DNA of 64,000 nucleotides, taken from Clostridium_AQ sp900552125. GTDB taxonomy: Bacteria > Bacillota_I > Bacilli_A > Erysipelotrichales > Erysipelotrichaceae. A model generated the notes under the pieces. It worked only from the letters and a program-made list of their open reading frames with translations, ran no database searches and was not told the origin of the DNA. This document shows, piece after piece, positions 32,708 through 40,820 of the stretch. The stretch lies in assembly GCA_037892765.1 (NCBI GenBank), contig JBBKBW010000007.1. One strand, written 5' to 3'. Both the position numbers and the translations under genes were made by a program. How positions within the stretch are numbered: the stretch's first letter is position 1; each line of letters opens with the position of its first letter.

Positions 32708-34709
32708 AAATGTATACGTTCGTTTCAGGAGTTAGTTCAATCAGTTTTACTTCTCCAGGCTCAAATGATAATACTATATTCTGAAATGCATCCATTTGAA
32801 TATCATGGATAAATGGATCTTTTGTGGAGAAAATCTGATGAATTGATGATACTCTAAATGGTAATTCACATAACATATTTTCAGTATGAATATGGAGCTG
32901 TGCCTGATCATGAACATTTGTATTACATACAACTAATAATGCTTTTTCCTCGGTAATGAATGTAAACCCGATGCCATAATCTCTAGGGGAATCAAACCAG
33001 ACAGGAATACATGCTTGAGAATTGGTAATGGCTTCTAAATATTCTTGACGAATGAAAGATACTTTTTCTAATAAATTAGGTAATACAGATAAATCAGAAT
33101 GGCTATAATTAAACCAATATTCATCACGATATGCTTGTCTATGATAGCGAGGATCTTCTTTTGGTAAGCTATATAAGTATTTCTGATCACCATATTCGCT
33201 AAGCTGCAATGGCTGTACCTCAAAACATTCTACGCCATTCATCATCACAGGGATACCATTTGGTAAAAATAGATTCATGATAGTTAACATAATAGTTCCA
33301 GTTTTACCTTCAACGCTTTGTATACGACGGGAATCATATGATTCACATGCCGCAAACATAGGACACTCATTATTTTTTAGACGATAGCTGAAGGTATGGA
33401 ATTTAAAATTCCAAAGATCACTTTCATCATATGGTCCACTACCGCTAATTGCATCATAGCCTTTTTGTGTCCAAGATAGGCTGTGATCAGCAGAAGTATC
33501 TTCCGCTATCATCACAAAACCTCGTTTTTGTTTACGTGCAGTTTTTGCGATAGCTTTCTGCAGTTTTTCTGGCAGAAGATATGTTTTTTCTAAATAAATA
33601 CCATCTATATCTAATTCTGTCTGATACCAAACAATGTTATCACATAAATAATCCCATAGCCCCTGCATAGGTTTTTTTCCTGGGTGAAGATCACAGCGAA
33701 TACTATCCTGCATTAAATATGGTTTTGTTTCATTTCGCATTTGTTTGGTAGTATGTACATGTAAATCTTCATAGAAACGAAAAGTTGTAGTATCCATTTC
33801 CACAGGGATATCCGCATTAATTTGATCTACCATGGATGGCGCAATCGTAACATTATACTTTCTCTCAATGTCTACTAAGTATGTTTCAGTAATTTGTTTA
33901 GGACTATCTTGGAATAGAGTTAAATGGTTCTTTACATCATCACTTTGATAGAAATCTTTAAGTACATAAGTGTTTGGAATCGTATTATGAGCTAATGCAT
34001 GACATTTTGGGGGATGGTATGCATTGATCTTATCTGCATCAATCCAATAAAACCATTCAGGATGTTGGTAAATATAATCATTATCTCTTGCTAGTTTACC
34101 TGGGCAATACTCTAAAATGACACGAATTCCTAATGTATGACATGCTTCGATAAATGCTGCACATTGTTCCTTAACACCCATTGAGTCAATTAAATGATCC
34201 TTTAAAGATTCATCTATTTCCCTAAAGTTTGTAACTGCTTCTTTTACAGGATAAGTATGCTGCTCATTTGTTTTACATAATGAGAATATCTGATGTAGTA
34301 GGATTGTATTAATTCCCATTCTTTTTAATGTTGGTAACAGTAAGATACTTTTCAAGAAAGTACCATTGTCATTTATATGATATAAATTTTGGCTAGGTAA
34401 ACGACCATCACGATCATGATCCCAAGCAGTAGCACAACGAATCATTAAGGTATAAATACTTGCTTGTTTTATCCAATCTCTTTTAGAAGTTTTCAATTGG
34501 TTTTCTGTTTTTGTATTCTTAAAAATATTACGTAATGTAAATAAATAAAACTCATAAGGATGAACTAATAATTCTTTTGATCGCAGTTTACGATAAGAAC
34601 GATAACCATATAAATTCCAGCTTTCAGGAATCGCATAATTAAATACCTCATCTTTATGAAGTTCATATTGCTTTTCAAGTTCACTTATCAATTGTCTTAA
34701 ATGGTTCAT
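32706..34709 (-). CDS. GH13-like (alpha-amylase superfamily) protein with altered catalytic residues
   Basis: This 667-aa protein has the (beta/alpha)8 features of family GH13: LPTLKRMGINTILLHQI near the first barrel strands, GIRVILEY, the acid-like MIAEDTS (about residue 398), and SYDSRR in place of the usual NHDTPR. Where GH13 enzymes have a GFRxD-type nucleophile strand, it reads DGIYLEKTYLLP (about residues 369-380), so both the Arg and the nucleophile Asp are changed. It resembles maltosyltransferase/GlgE-like members in length. No signal peptide, so cytoplasmic. It may be inactive or have changed chemistry. It is divergent from a solute-binding lipoprotein gene. Confidence 0.7.
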   Translation of the reverse strand: MNHLRQLISELEKQYELHKDEVFNYAIPESWNLYGYRSYRKLRSKELLVHPYEFYLFTLRNIFKNTKTENQLKTSKRDWIKQASIYTLMIRCATAWDHDRDGRLPSQNLYHINDNGTFLKSILLLPTLKRMGINTILLHQIFSLCKTNEQHTYPVKEAVTNFREIDESLKDHLIDSMGVKEQCAAFIEACHTLGIRVILEYCPGKLARDNDYIYQHPEWFYWIDADKINAYHPPKCHALAHNTIPNTYVLKDFYQSDDVKNHLTLFQDSPKQITETYLVDIERKYNVTIAPSMVDQINADIPVEMDTTTFRFYEDLHVHTTKQMRNETKPYLMQDSIRCDLHPGKKPMQGLWDYLCDNIVWYQTELDIDGIYLEKTYLLPEKLQKAIAKTARKQKRGFVMIAEDTSADHSLSWTQKGYDAISGSGPYDESDLWNFKFHTFSYRLKNNECPMFAACESYDSRRIQSVEGKTGTIMLTIMNLFLPNGIPVMMNGVECFEVQPLQLSEYGDQKYLYSLPKEDPRYHRQAYRDEYWFNYSHSDLSVLPNLLEKVSFIRQEYLEAITNSQACIPVWFDSPRDYGIGFTFITEEKALLVVCNTNVHDQAQLHIHTENMLCELPFRVSSIHQIFSTKDPFIHDIQMDAFQNIVLSFEPGEVKLIELTPETNVYI

Positions 34710-34842
34710 AAGAAGCCCCCTTACAGTTATAGTATTCTATACATGAAGAAAAATGTCAATTGAAAATTTAACAAAAGAAAGCGATTTCGACATTATTTTT
34801 ATTTATCTCTTTTTATACTTACATGATAGAAGGAGTGTGTTT

Positions 34843-36003
34843 ATGAAAAGGATTTTGTTATGTATAAGTATTTTCATATTGCAAGCCTGTAGTGTAAATA
34901 ATGACCATTCTATGGTGTATAGTAATACAGTTTTATATAAGCCTGAACAAGGCGCAAAGCTGATAGTTTATGTACCAGATTTATCAGTTGGAGAGTTTCT
35001 TATAGAGTTATGGAATCAGACCTATATAGAATATGCAGGTATGCTATCAATTACAACAGATATAAAGAAAAGTGATGTATATTGGACATCAGACAATGAA
35101 GTTATGAAAAGTAATGAAAATGGCTATATAATAAAGAATCTTAGCGTAGATAATCCATGCCCGGATGTATTTATAAGAAAAGAAATAGAAAATATGTTTT
35201 ATCCCATTTATGGAAATGGTATGGTTTTTGTTTGGAATAAGGAAACCGCAAAGCATTATGGAATACATGATGAAGTACTGAAAGATTTTAAACAGCTTAA
35301 AGATATAGAACAAGGGTATTACTTTCATCGAAATCTTGATTCTATTGCGCCTTTTTTTCTCTATAAAAGGGATCAGAATGTCGCAATATCTATGAATGAC
35401 TTATTTAAAGATGATTTCTTAAACCGTTATATACAATATCGAAACTTTTATAATGATTTAAACATACAGGATAATACATTAGATGATAAGGTGTTTTATG
35501 AAGATAATGGTTATATAAGTGGACTAGTGTCTATGAAGGATATAAAGAAAACTACATCTTATGAAAATATGCATTTAGCATTTATTCCTATGCCCTCCTA
35601 TGATGGAAAACAATTACATACCATATTGGATACCTATGGCTTTGTGATTAAACCGGATTGTAAATATCCAGAAGCAGCTCTTGCTTTCTTGCAGATGCTA
35701 AGATCTGATCAAGGAATAAAAAAATCAATAGAAAACGGTTTATATCCTTTATTATCAAAAGAAGATATTGAAGAAATTGGAATCTATGATACCTATGTCA
35801 AACAGATATTGTTAGCTATGCATGATTCACAATTACGTAATACTTCCTACATTAAGGAGAAATCATCAATTCAAATAGAAGAACTAATTGAGGATAGTGA
35901 TTTTATTTCTTTACTACAAAACAGTTTGTATGAGGAAGAAAACCACAAAATATTTCTGCAAAAAGTTAGAAAATCAGTTGTTCATTGGATATATACACAG
36001 TAA
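34843..36003 (+). CDS. Orphan extracellular solute-binding lipoprotein
   Basis: This 386-aa lipoprotein has a short signal with lipobox LQAC (Cys at about residue 15). The mature part resembles carbohydrate-type (MalE-like) binding proteins, with GNGMVFVWNKETAKHYGI and IPMPSYDGKQLHTILDTYGF, the latter followed by an EAALAFLQMLRSDQG helix typical of the family. No permease or ATPase is nearby, so it either serves a distant transporter or senses a ligand. ATG at 34843 follows AAGGAG; the frame remains open 90 bases upstream without signals. The adjacent divergent gene encodes a GH13-like protein, hinting at a shared sugar theme. Confidence 0.72.
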   Translation: MKRILLCISIFILQACSVNNDHSMVYSNTVLYKPEQGAKLIVYVPDLSVGEFLIELWNQTYIEYAGMLSITTDIKKSDVYWTSDNEVMKSNENGYIIKNLSVDNPCPDVFIRKEIENMFYPIYGNGMVFVWNKETAKHYGIHDEVLKDFKQLKDIEQGYYFHRNLDSIAPFFLYKRDQNVAISMNDLFKDDFLNRYIQYRNFYNDLNIQDNTLDDKVFYEDNGYISGLVSMKDIKKTTSYENMHLAFIPMPSYDGKQLHTILDTYGFVIKPDCKYPEAALAFLQMLRSDQGIKKSIENGLYPLLSKEDIEEIGIYDTYVKQILLAMHDSQLRNTSYIKEKSSIQIEELIEDSDFISLLQNSLYEEENHKIFLQKVRKSVVHWIYTQ

Positions 36004-36097
36004 ATTGTGATAAATATATGATAAAATATTAACGTTTTATTTAATTATTGTGTATAATGGTAAGCACACTGTATGAAAATATAGAAAGGATATTATC

Positions 36098-36694
36098 ATG
36101 AATAAATCATATGTAAAATCTTTATTAATTAATGCGCTAGGTGCAGTTTTATTAGGATTAGGCTGTTTGTTGTATTTAAGTGCTGATATTGGTTCTGATG
36201 CAATGACAACATTTTCTCAAGGCCTTTCAATTATCACAAGTTTATCATTTTCTATCTGTTATTATGGATTAAATGTTATTATGATGATTATCGCAATTAT
36301 TATGGATAAAAAACAAATAGGCTGGGGTACAATTATATTTCCAGCTGTTGCGGCAATTACTATTCAGTTAGGATTTGCTTACATTCCACTAACTACTGGC
36401 TGGCTTCGTTATCCTATATTTTTCTTAGGTTTAATTTTGATTTCCTTTGCGGTAGCTTTAGCTTCCAAAGCTGTTTGTGGAAAAAATCCAAATGATGCAA
36501 TGAATTTTGCGATTATGGAAAAAGTAAAGAAGGATTATGGTATTGTTAGAAGCTGTGTAGATGCGATTATGTTAGTAGCTGGTATTCTTCTTCAAGGAAC
36601 ATGGGGAATAGGTACAATTTTTGCGGTAGCTTTTACAGGTGTGATCGCATCTAAGTTTATGAAACTATTAGATAAAATAATGAAGATTAGCTAA
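36098..36694 (+). CDS. YczE/YyaS-family membrane protein
   Basis: This 198-aa protein has five hydrophobic helices with family blocks LLYLSADIGSDAMTTFSQGL, MDKKQIGWGTIIFPAV and IGTIFAVAFTGVIASKF. The gene at 63305-63895 encodes a paralogue of almost equal size and matching block order (ALGADTVALLWDGM, DRKQIGIGTI, VGPFISVFLMGPI). The YczE family is widespread in Bacillota and poorly characterised; B. subtilis YczE affects surfactin production. ATG follows AGAAAGGA. The gene is alone and ends in a terminator. Confidence 0.8.
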   Translation: MNKSYVKSLLINALGAVLLGLGCLLYLSADIGSDAMTTFSQGLSIITSLSFSICYYGLNVIMMIIAIIMDKKQIGWGTIIFPAVAAITIQLGFAYIPLTTGWLRYPIFFLGLILISFAVALASKAVCGKNPNDAMNFAIMEKVKKDYGIVRSCVDAIMLVAGILLQGTWGIGTIFAVAFTGVIASKFMKLLDKIMKIS

Positions 36695-36698
36695 TCTT

Positions 36699-36723
36699 GG
36701 ACAGGCATTAGACTGTCTTTTTT
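36699..36723 (+). terminator. Intrinsic terminator between yczE-like and dapH genes
   Basis: GACAG (36700-36704) pairs with CTGTC (36713-36717), followed by TTTTTT. The dapH stop codon on the other strand overlaps its end. Confidence 0.65.
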
Positions 36724-37408
36724 ATAACTTTCTCAGTTCAGGTAGAATTTCTGTTTTACTAATATTTTTTACTTTGTTTATCACTTTCGCAGGGTTTCCT
36801 ACTACTATGCTTTCTTCTTCTACATCTTCTAATACGATAGCTCCAGCACCAATAACTGCACCTTTATGAATATGGATTCCTTCCAATATAACTGCATTGG
36901 CACCAATCATGACATCATCTTCAACTATAACAGGCTTTGCATTTGCTGGTTCAATAACTCCTGCTAATACAGCTCCAGCACCAATATGGCATCGTTTACC
37001 TATTTTAGCATTTCCACCTATGATAGCCCCCATATCAATCATCGTATCTTCGTCAATAACCGCACCTATATTAATAATAGCTCCCATCATAACTATAACT
37101 CGTTCTTTGATTTCCACATGATCACGAATAATGGCCCCTGGTTCTATACGAGCAGAAAGATGGATTAGGTTTAATAAAGGAACAGCAGAATTACGGCAGG
37201 TAGCTTCTACAACGTAATCAATAATATGCTCCTTATTTTTTAATAAAATAGTTTGAATGTGATTCCATTCCCCAAATACAATCTGATCAGTTTCGCCAAA
37301 TACTTTACATTCAGTAAAGGAAATAGGAGTTTTAGACTTTACATACACTTTTACCGGTGTTTTTTTCTTTGCCTGATGTAAATAAGCAATTATTTCATTT
37401 GTATTCAT
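36722..37408 (-). CDS. dapH: Tetrahydrodipicolinate N-acetyltransferase
   Basis: This 228-aa left-handed beta-helix acyltransferase has an N-terminal DapH domain (about residues 1-85) and then hexapeptide repeats such as GAIINIGAVIDEDTMIDMGA and GAGAVLAGVIEP. It acetylates tetrahydrodipicolinate with acetyl-CoA in the acetylase branch of lysine and diaminopimelate synthesis. ATG follows AGGAG. The gene overlaps dapB by 14 bases in a dapF-dapB-dapH operon; the deacetylase of the same branch is encoded divergently at 39039. Length and motif order are normal. Confidence 0.92.
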   Translation of the reverse strand: MNTNEIIAYLHQAKKKTPVKVYVKSKTPISFTECKVFGETDQIVFGEWNHIQTILLKNKEHIIDYVVEATCRNSAVPLLNLIHLSARIEPGAIIRDHVEIKERVIVMMGAIINIGAVIDEDTMIDMGAIIGGNAKIGKRCHIGAGAVLAGVIEPANAKPVIVEDDVMIGANAVILEGIHIHKGAVIGAGAIVLEDVEEESIVVGNPAKVINKVKNISKTEILPELRKL

Positions 37409-38144
37409 ATCTTTCTCCTAACATATCTTTCATCTGATATAATCCTGGTTCTTTATTAATAAGAAAATATGCAGCTTGAATAGCACCATGTGCAAATATT
37501 TTTCGTGATAATGCAGTGTGCTTGATTTCAATGATTTCATCATTTCCAAAGAAATAAATACTATGCTCTCCTGCAATACTTCCACCACGGATGGAATGGA
37601 TACCTATTTCTTTCTGTCTGTTTTCTACTCTTCCATTTCTGCCACGTATTTCACGATAAGATTGATCAGCATTGATAATAGAGGCAAACATCTTGGCAGT
37701 ACCGCTTGGCGCGTCTTTTTTATGTTTATGATGTTTTTCCACAATTTCTATATCATATTGGTTCTCTAGCATTGGTAAAAGATGATGAAGCATTTCCTGT
37801 ATGGCATTTATGCCGAAAGAAAAATTAGCCTGTTTTATAATTGGAAAATATTGAGATAATTCTTTGATTCTTTCCAGCTGATATTTGGTATATCCGGTTG
37901 TACCGCAAACATAAGGAATATGATGTTCATAAAGAAACGGATAAAGCCATTTCATATAACTTGGATGAGAGAAATCAATTACTAAATCAATAGGTATAGT
38001 CAAATCTGTTAAAGTATTTATGTTATGATGATCAATAATCATAGCTATTTCCATATCTTTTTGTTTTTCAATTTCTTCTTTTATACATTTTCCCATTGTC
38101 CCATTTCCTATCATGAGGATAGAGAGTTTGGCAGTCTCATTCAT
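37395..38144 (-). CDS. dapB: 4-hydroxy-tetrahydrodipicolinate reductase
   Basis: This 249-aa NAD(P)H-dependent reductase starts with a Rossmann motif (MIGNGTMGKCI), has DFSHP, the family signature EKHHKHKKDAPSGTA (His-His-Lys of the active site, about residues 133-147) and GGSIAGEHSI. It makes tetrahydrodipicolinate, the substrate of DapH. It overlaps dapF by eight bases and dapH by fourteen, so the three are cotranscribed and translationally coupled. dapA is not in this window. Confidence 0.92.
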   Translation of the reverse strand: MNETAKLSILMIGNGTMGKCIKEEIEKQKDMEIAMIIDHHNINTLTDLTIPIDLVIDFSHPSYMKWLYPFLYEHHIPYVCGTTGYTKYQLERIKELSQYFPIIKQANFSFGINAIQEMLHHLLPMLENQYDIEIVEKHHKHKKDAPSGTAKMFASIINADQSYREIRGRNGRVENRQKEIGIHSIRGGSIAGEHSIYFFGNDEIIEIKHTALSRKIFAHGAIQAAYFLINKEPGLYQMKDMLGERYEYK

Positions 38145-38952
38145 AAAAATATTCTCCCTTCAAAATTTTAGTAGAAATACCATTCAGATATACTTGATGG
38201 TTAGAGTTAATATCGACATGAAGAATTCCTCCTTGGGCTACAATATCGATATGATTGGCACAGTGTTTGTATTCGTATGCAATTCTAGCTGAAGCACAAG
38301 CCCCACTTCCACAGGATAAAGTCCATCCGACACCACGTTCATAAGTCTCTATTTGTATCATTGTAGAATTTATTATTTTCACAAAACTAACATTTGTCTG
38401 TTTTTGAAATACATGATGATGAGCTATATCTGAGGCATAGGAATGATAGTTTATATCTGGTATTTCATCTACAAATACTATGGAATGAATAGTTGATAGA
38501 AAGAAACTATATATGGGAAATGTATGATTGTTTATTAATAATGAATGAGGCAGTAAAGATGTTTTTGATTGTACATAGATTTTACTTGGATCATCATTCC
38601 ATGTTCCCATGTTTATTCTTACTGTAAATGGAGTAAGAGACAAACGTTGAATAGTTAGTTCTCCAGTTGAAGTCTTTATTTTATACTCTTCATCACATTG
38701 TATTTTTTCATCATAGCAGTAATGTACGAAACAGCGTAATCCATTTCCACACATTGATGCCATGTTGCCATCCTGATTGTAATAGAGCATAGTAAGTGGC
38801 TGTTGCTTAACGATGATACAGCCATCTGCTCCTATTCCAGTGTGACGATCACATACACCTCTAACAAAATCTCTAATGCTTACATGTACTAATTCTTCTT
38901 CTTTGATGATAATAAAATCATTTCCACAACCTTGATATTTTGTGATTAACAT
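38137..38952 (-). CDS. dapF: Diaminopimelate epimerase
   Basis: This 271-aa epimerase interconverts LL- and meso-diaminopimelate with two catalytic cysteines, seen in MCGNGLRC (about residue 73) and SCGSGACAS (about residue 216). GNDFIII near the N-terminus is also conserved. ATG at 38952 with GGGGGA upstream is chosen; a longer frame to 39003 has no ribosome binding site and would invade the divergent promoter. It is first in the dapF-dapB-dapH operon. Meso-diaminopimelate feeds peptidoglycan and lysine. Confidence 0.92.
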   Translation of the reverse strand: MLITKYQGCGNDFIIIKEEELVHVSIRDFVRGVCDRHTGIGADGCIIVKQQPLTMLYYNQDGNMASMCGNGLRCFVHYCYDEKIQCDEEYKIKTSTGELTIQRLSLTPFTVRINMGTWNDDPSKIYVQSKTSLLPHSLLINNHTFPIYSFFLSTIHSIVFVDEIPDINYHSYASDIAHHHVFQKQTNVSFVKIINSTMIQIETYERGVGWTLSCGSGACASARIAYEYKHCANHIDIVAQGGILHVDINSNHQVYLNGISTKILKGEYFYE

Positions 38953-39038
38953 ATATTTCCCCCAATCAATGCAGTATATGAAGGAAACTGTATAATCTTG
39001 CATATTTCATCATAAGATTTTAGAAAGAGGTGCATACA

Positions 39039-40148
39039 ATGAATCGATTAACTAGATTTCGAAGAGATTTACATCAGATTCCAGAGCTTGATTTAGATTT
39101 AAAAGAAACACAAAGTTATATAGTGAATGCTTTATCTACATTACCATGTAAATTATCAATGCCAATTAAAGGTAGTGTGATTGCATATTTTGATGCGAAT
39201 AAAAACAATAGTATTGCTTTTCGCTGTGATATGGACGCATTAAGCATTCAAGAAAAAACGAAACACTCTTTTGTATCAAAACATGAAGGGAATATGCATG
39301 CTTGCGGACATGATGGACATATGGCTATAATGTTGGAATTTGCCTATCAATTAACTGAATATTATGTAGAATTACCACATAATGTCGTATTAATATTTCA
39401 GCCTGGAGAAGAATCAGTAGGAGGCGCAAAACTTCTTTGTGAGACAGGTTTTATAAATAAATACCATATACAAGCTATCTTTGGCATTCATCTATGGCCT
39501 TTTTTAGAAAAAGGAAAAATTGTCACAAGAAAAAAAGAAATGATGGCATCCGCAAAAGAAGTCAAGATAGATGTGTATGGTAAAAGCAGCCATATTGCGC
39601 AGTATCAGAAAGGTATTGACGCAATGTATTATGCCATGAACATAATACAAGATCTTTATGTCTATGTAGAAAAAGAAATACCGGAAGAAGAAGGTTTACT
39701 TCGCTTTGGCGTTTTTCAAAGTGGAACGATGCGTAACATTGTGTCAAATCATACTCTTATAGAAGGAAGTCTACGTTATTTTCATGAGGAAACATACGAA
39801 AAAATAAAAAGATTTACAGATGAGATAATCATAAAATATAAACAAAAAGGAGTTCTTATAAAGATTAATTATAGTGAAGGATATCCTACGGTAATAAATG
39901 ATGAAAAACTAGTGGAATGGATACAAGATATATTACCTGAAGTAGGAATATTACATGAAGCACAAATGACTGCGGAAGATTTTTCTTTTTACCAAAAAGC
40001 AATTCCCGGAGTATTTTTCTTCTTAGGTACAGGAAGTTCTATTCCTCTTCATTCCGATATATTTAACTTTGATGAAGAGGTACTGGTTCATGGAGTTGAA
40101 TTATATAAAGCAATAAGCAAAAAGAAAAAAACAGCACTTGGCTGTTGA
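39039..40148 (+). CDS. dapL: N-acetyldiaminopimelate deacetylase (M20)
   Basis: This 369-aa M20D hydrolase has FRCDMDALSI, the metal site MHACGHDGHMA (about residues 88-98), FQPGEESVGGAK and the histidine GIHLWP. Deacetylation of N-acetyl-LL-diaminopimelate is inferred because it is divergent from dapF-dapB-dapH, completing the acetylase branch. The symbol dapL is used for this hydrolase in Bacillus (ykuR); it is not the aminotransferase also called DapL. ATG 39039 is preferred to GTG 39030, which overlaps the AGAGGTG ribosome binding site. Confidence 0.85.
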   Translation: MNRLTRFRRDLHQIPELDLDLKETQSYIVNALSTLPCKLSMPIKGSVIAYFDANKNNSIAFRCDMDALSIQEKTKHSFVSKHEGNMHACGHDGHMAIMLEFAYQLTEYYVELPHNVVLIFQPGEESVGGAKLLCETGFINKYHIQAIFGIHLWPFLEKGKIVTRKKEMMASAKEVKIDVYGKSSHIAQYQKGIDAMYYAMNIIQDLYVYVEKEIPEEEGLLRFGVFQSGTMRNIVSNHTLIEGSLRYFHEETYEKIKRFTDEIIIKYKQKGVLIKINYSEGYPTVINDEKLVEWIQDILPEVGILHEAQMTAEDFSFYQKAIPGVFFFLGTGSSIPLHSDIFNFDEEVLVHGVELYKAISKKKKTALGC

Positions 40149-40149
40149 G

Positions 40150-40308
40150 TTATTTTATTAGGAATGAAAATAAGAGAATGATGATACCGAGAATTAATGC
40201 ACATAAAAGAACATTACGGAAAGTAAAGAAATCATTTAAATATTCTTTAAAATTCTGAGCTGATTGATCATTCTCATTGGAAGATGATAATTTCTCCTCA
40301 TTCATCAT
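40150..40308 (-). CDS. 52-aa small membrane protein
   Basis: ATG at 40308 follows AAGGGGTGAG. The protein has a polar N-terminal half (MMNEEKLSSSNENDQSAQNF) and a C-terminal membrane helix (NVLLCALILGIIILLFSFLI) ending in a lysine. It converges with dapL, whose stop lies two bases away. It resembles the 48-aa protein at 40447-40593 in layout, with a basic/Asn turn just before the helix, though sequence similarity is slight. I recognise no family. Confidence 0.6.
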   Translation of the reverse strand: MMNEEKLSSSNENDQSAQNFKEYLNDFFTFRNVLLCALILGIIILLFSFLIK

Positions 40309-40394
40309 AACTCACCCCTTTGTCTATCCCATTATAACATAACTTTTTATAGATTTATTGATTGTTAGAAATTTGTAAGAAACATTAAGAAATA

Positions 40395-40433
40395 AGAAAA
40401 GCCTCTACTTAAGCGATAATCAAGCAGAGACTT
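40395..40433 (-). terminator. Intrinsic terminator of the 48-aa gene
   Basis: On the minus strand AAGTCTCTGCTT (40433-40422) pairs with AAGTAGAGGCTT (40410-40399), two G-U pairs, followed by TTCTTATTT. Confidence 0.7.
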
Positions 40434-40446
40434 TATCTTCTTTCAT

Positions 40447-40593
40447 CTAAAGGAAATATGAGCATAAGATAAATGCAAGCATAACACCAATTAAGACCAG
40501 AATATTACGTTTATTAATGATTAGACTACAGATTGTAGAATGTAGGTGCTGCATTTGCTTTGCGCTTGGCAAAGTCTTTTCTCTGCTCATCAT
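40447..40593 (-). CDS. 48-aa small membrane protein
   Basis: ATG at 40593 follows AAGGAGA with a 6-nt spacer; a second ATG is adjacent. The product starts MMSREKTLPSAKQMQHLHST and ends in one membrane helix (NILVLIGVMLAFILCSYFL). Its own terminator lies 14 bases after the stop. It sits next to another tiny single-helix gene on the same strand (40150-40308). Its role is unknown; small tail-anchored regulators of membrane complexes look like this, and so do some toxins. Confidence 0.6.
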   Translation of the reverse strand: MMSREKTLPSAKQMQHLHSTICSLIINKRNILVLIGVMLAFILCSYFL

Positions 40594-40769
40594 AATGTTT
40601 CTCCTTCTGCTTGTTAAGCTTTTTACAAGTAAAGTATATCACATTAATAGGGGAATAACTTTATTATTACTAAAATGTAATATAAACGTAAGAATATTAG
40701 TTATTCCTTACACTAAAATAAGAGATAAGTTTACTATATTATTTAGATAAAACTATATGTAATAATACA

Positions 40770-40811
40770 TGAAACAAACGCTATATATATGCTATAATGA
40801 GCAATAAGGAG
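40770..40811 (+). promoter_or_regulatory. Extended -10 promoter and ribosome binding site that decide the next start
   Basis: TGCTATAAT (40790-40798) is a perfect extended -10, with TGAAAC (40770-40775) as a weak -35. The first in-frame ATG (40797) lies inside this -10, so it cannot be in the mRNA. AAGGAG (40806-40811) then serves the TTG at 40821. Confidence 0.65.
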
Positions 40812-40820
40812 CTGATTAAA

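Noticed and set aside
40797..40820. ATG start of the COG2865 gene
   Set aside because: The ATG lies inside an extended -10 promoter element and has no ribosome binding site; TTG 40821 has both in proper order.
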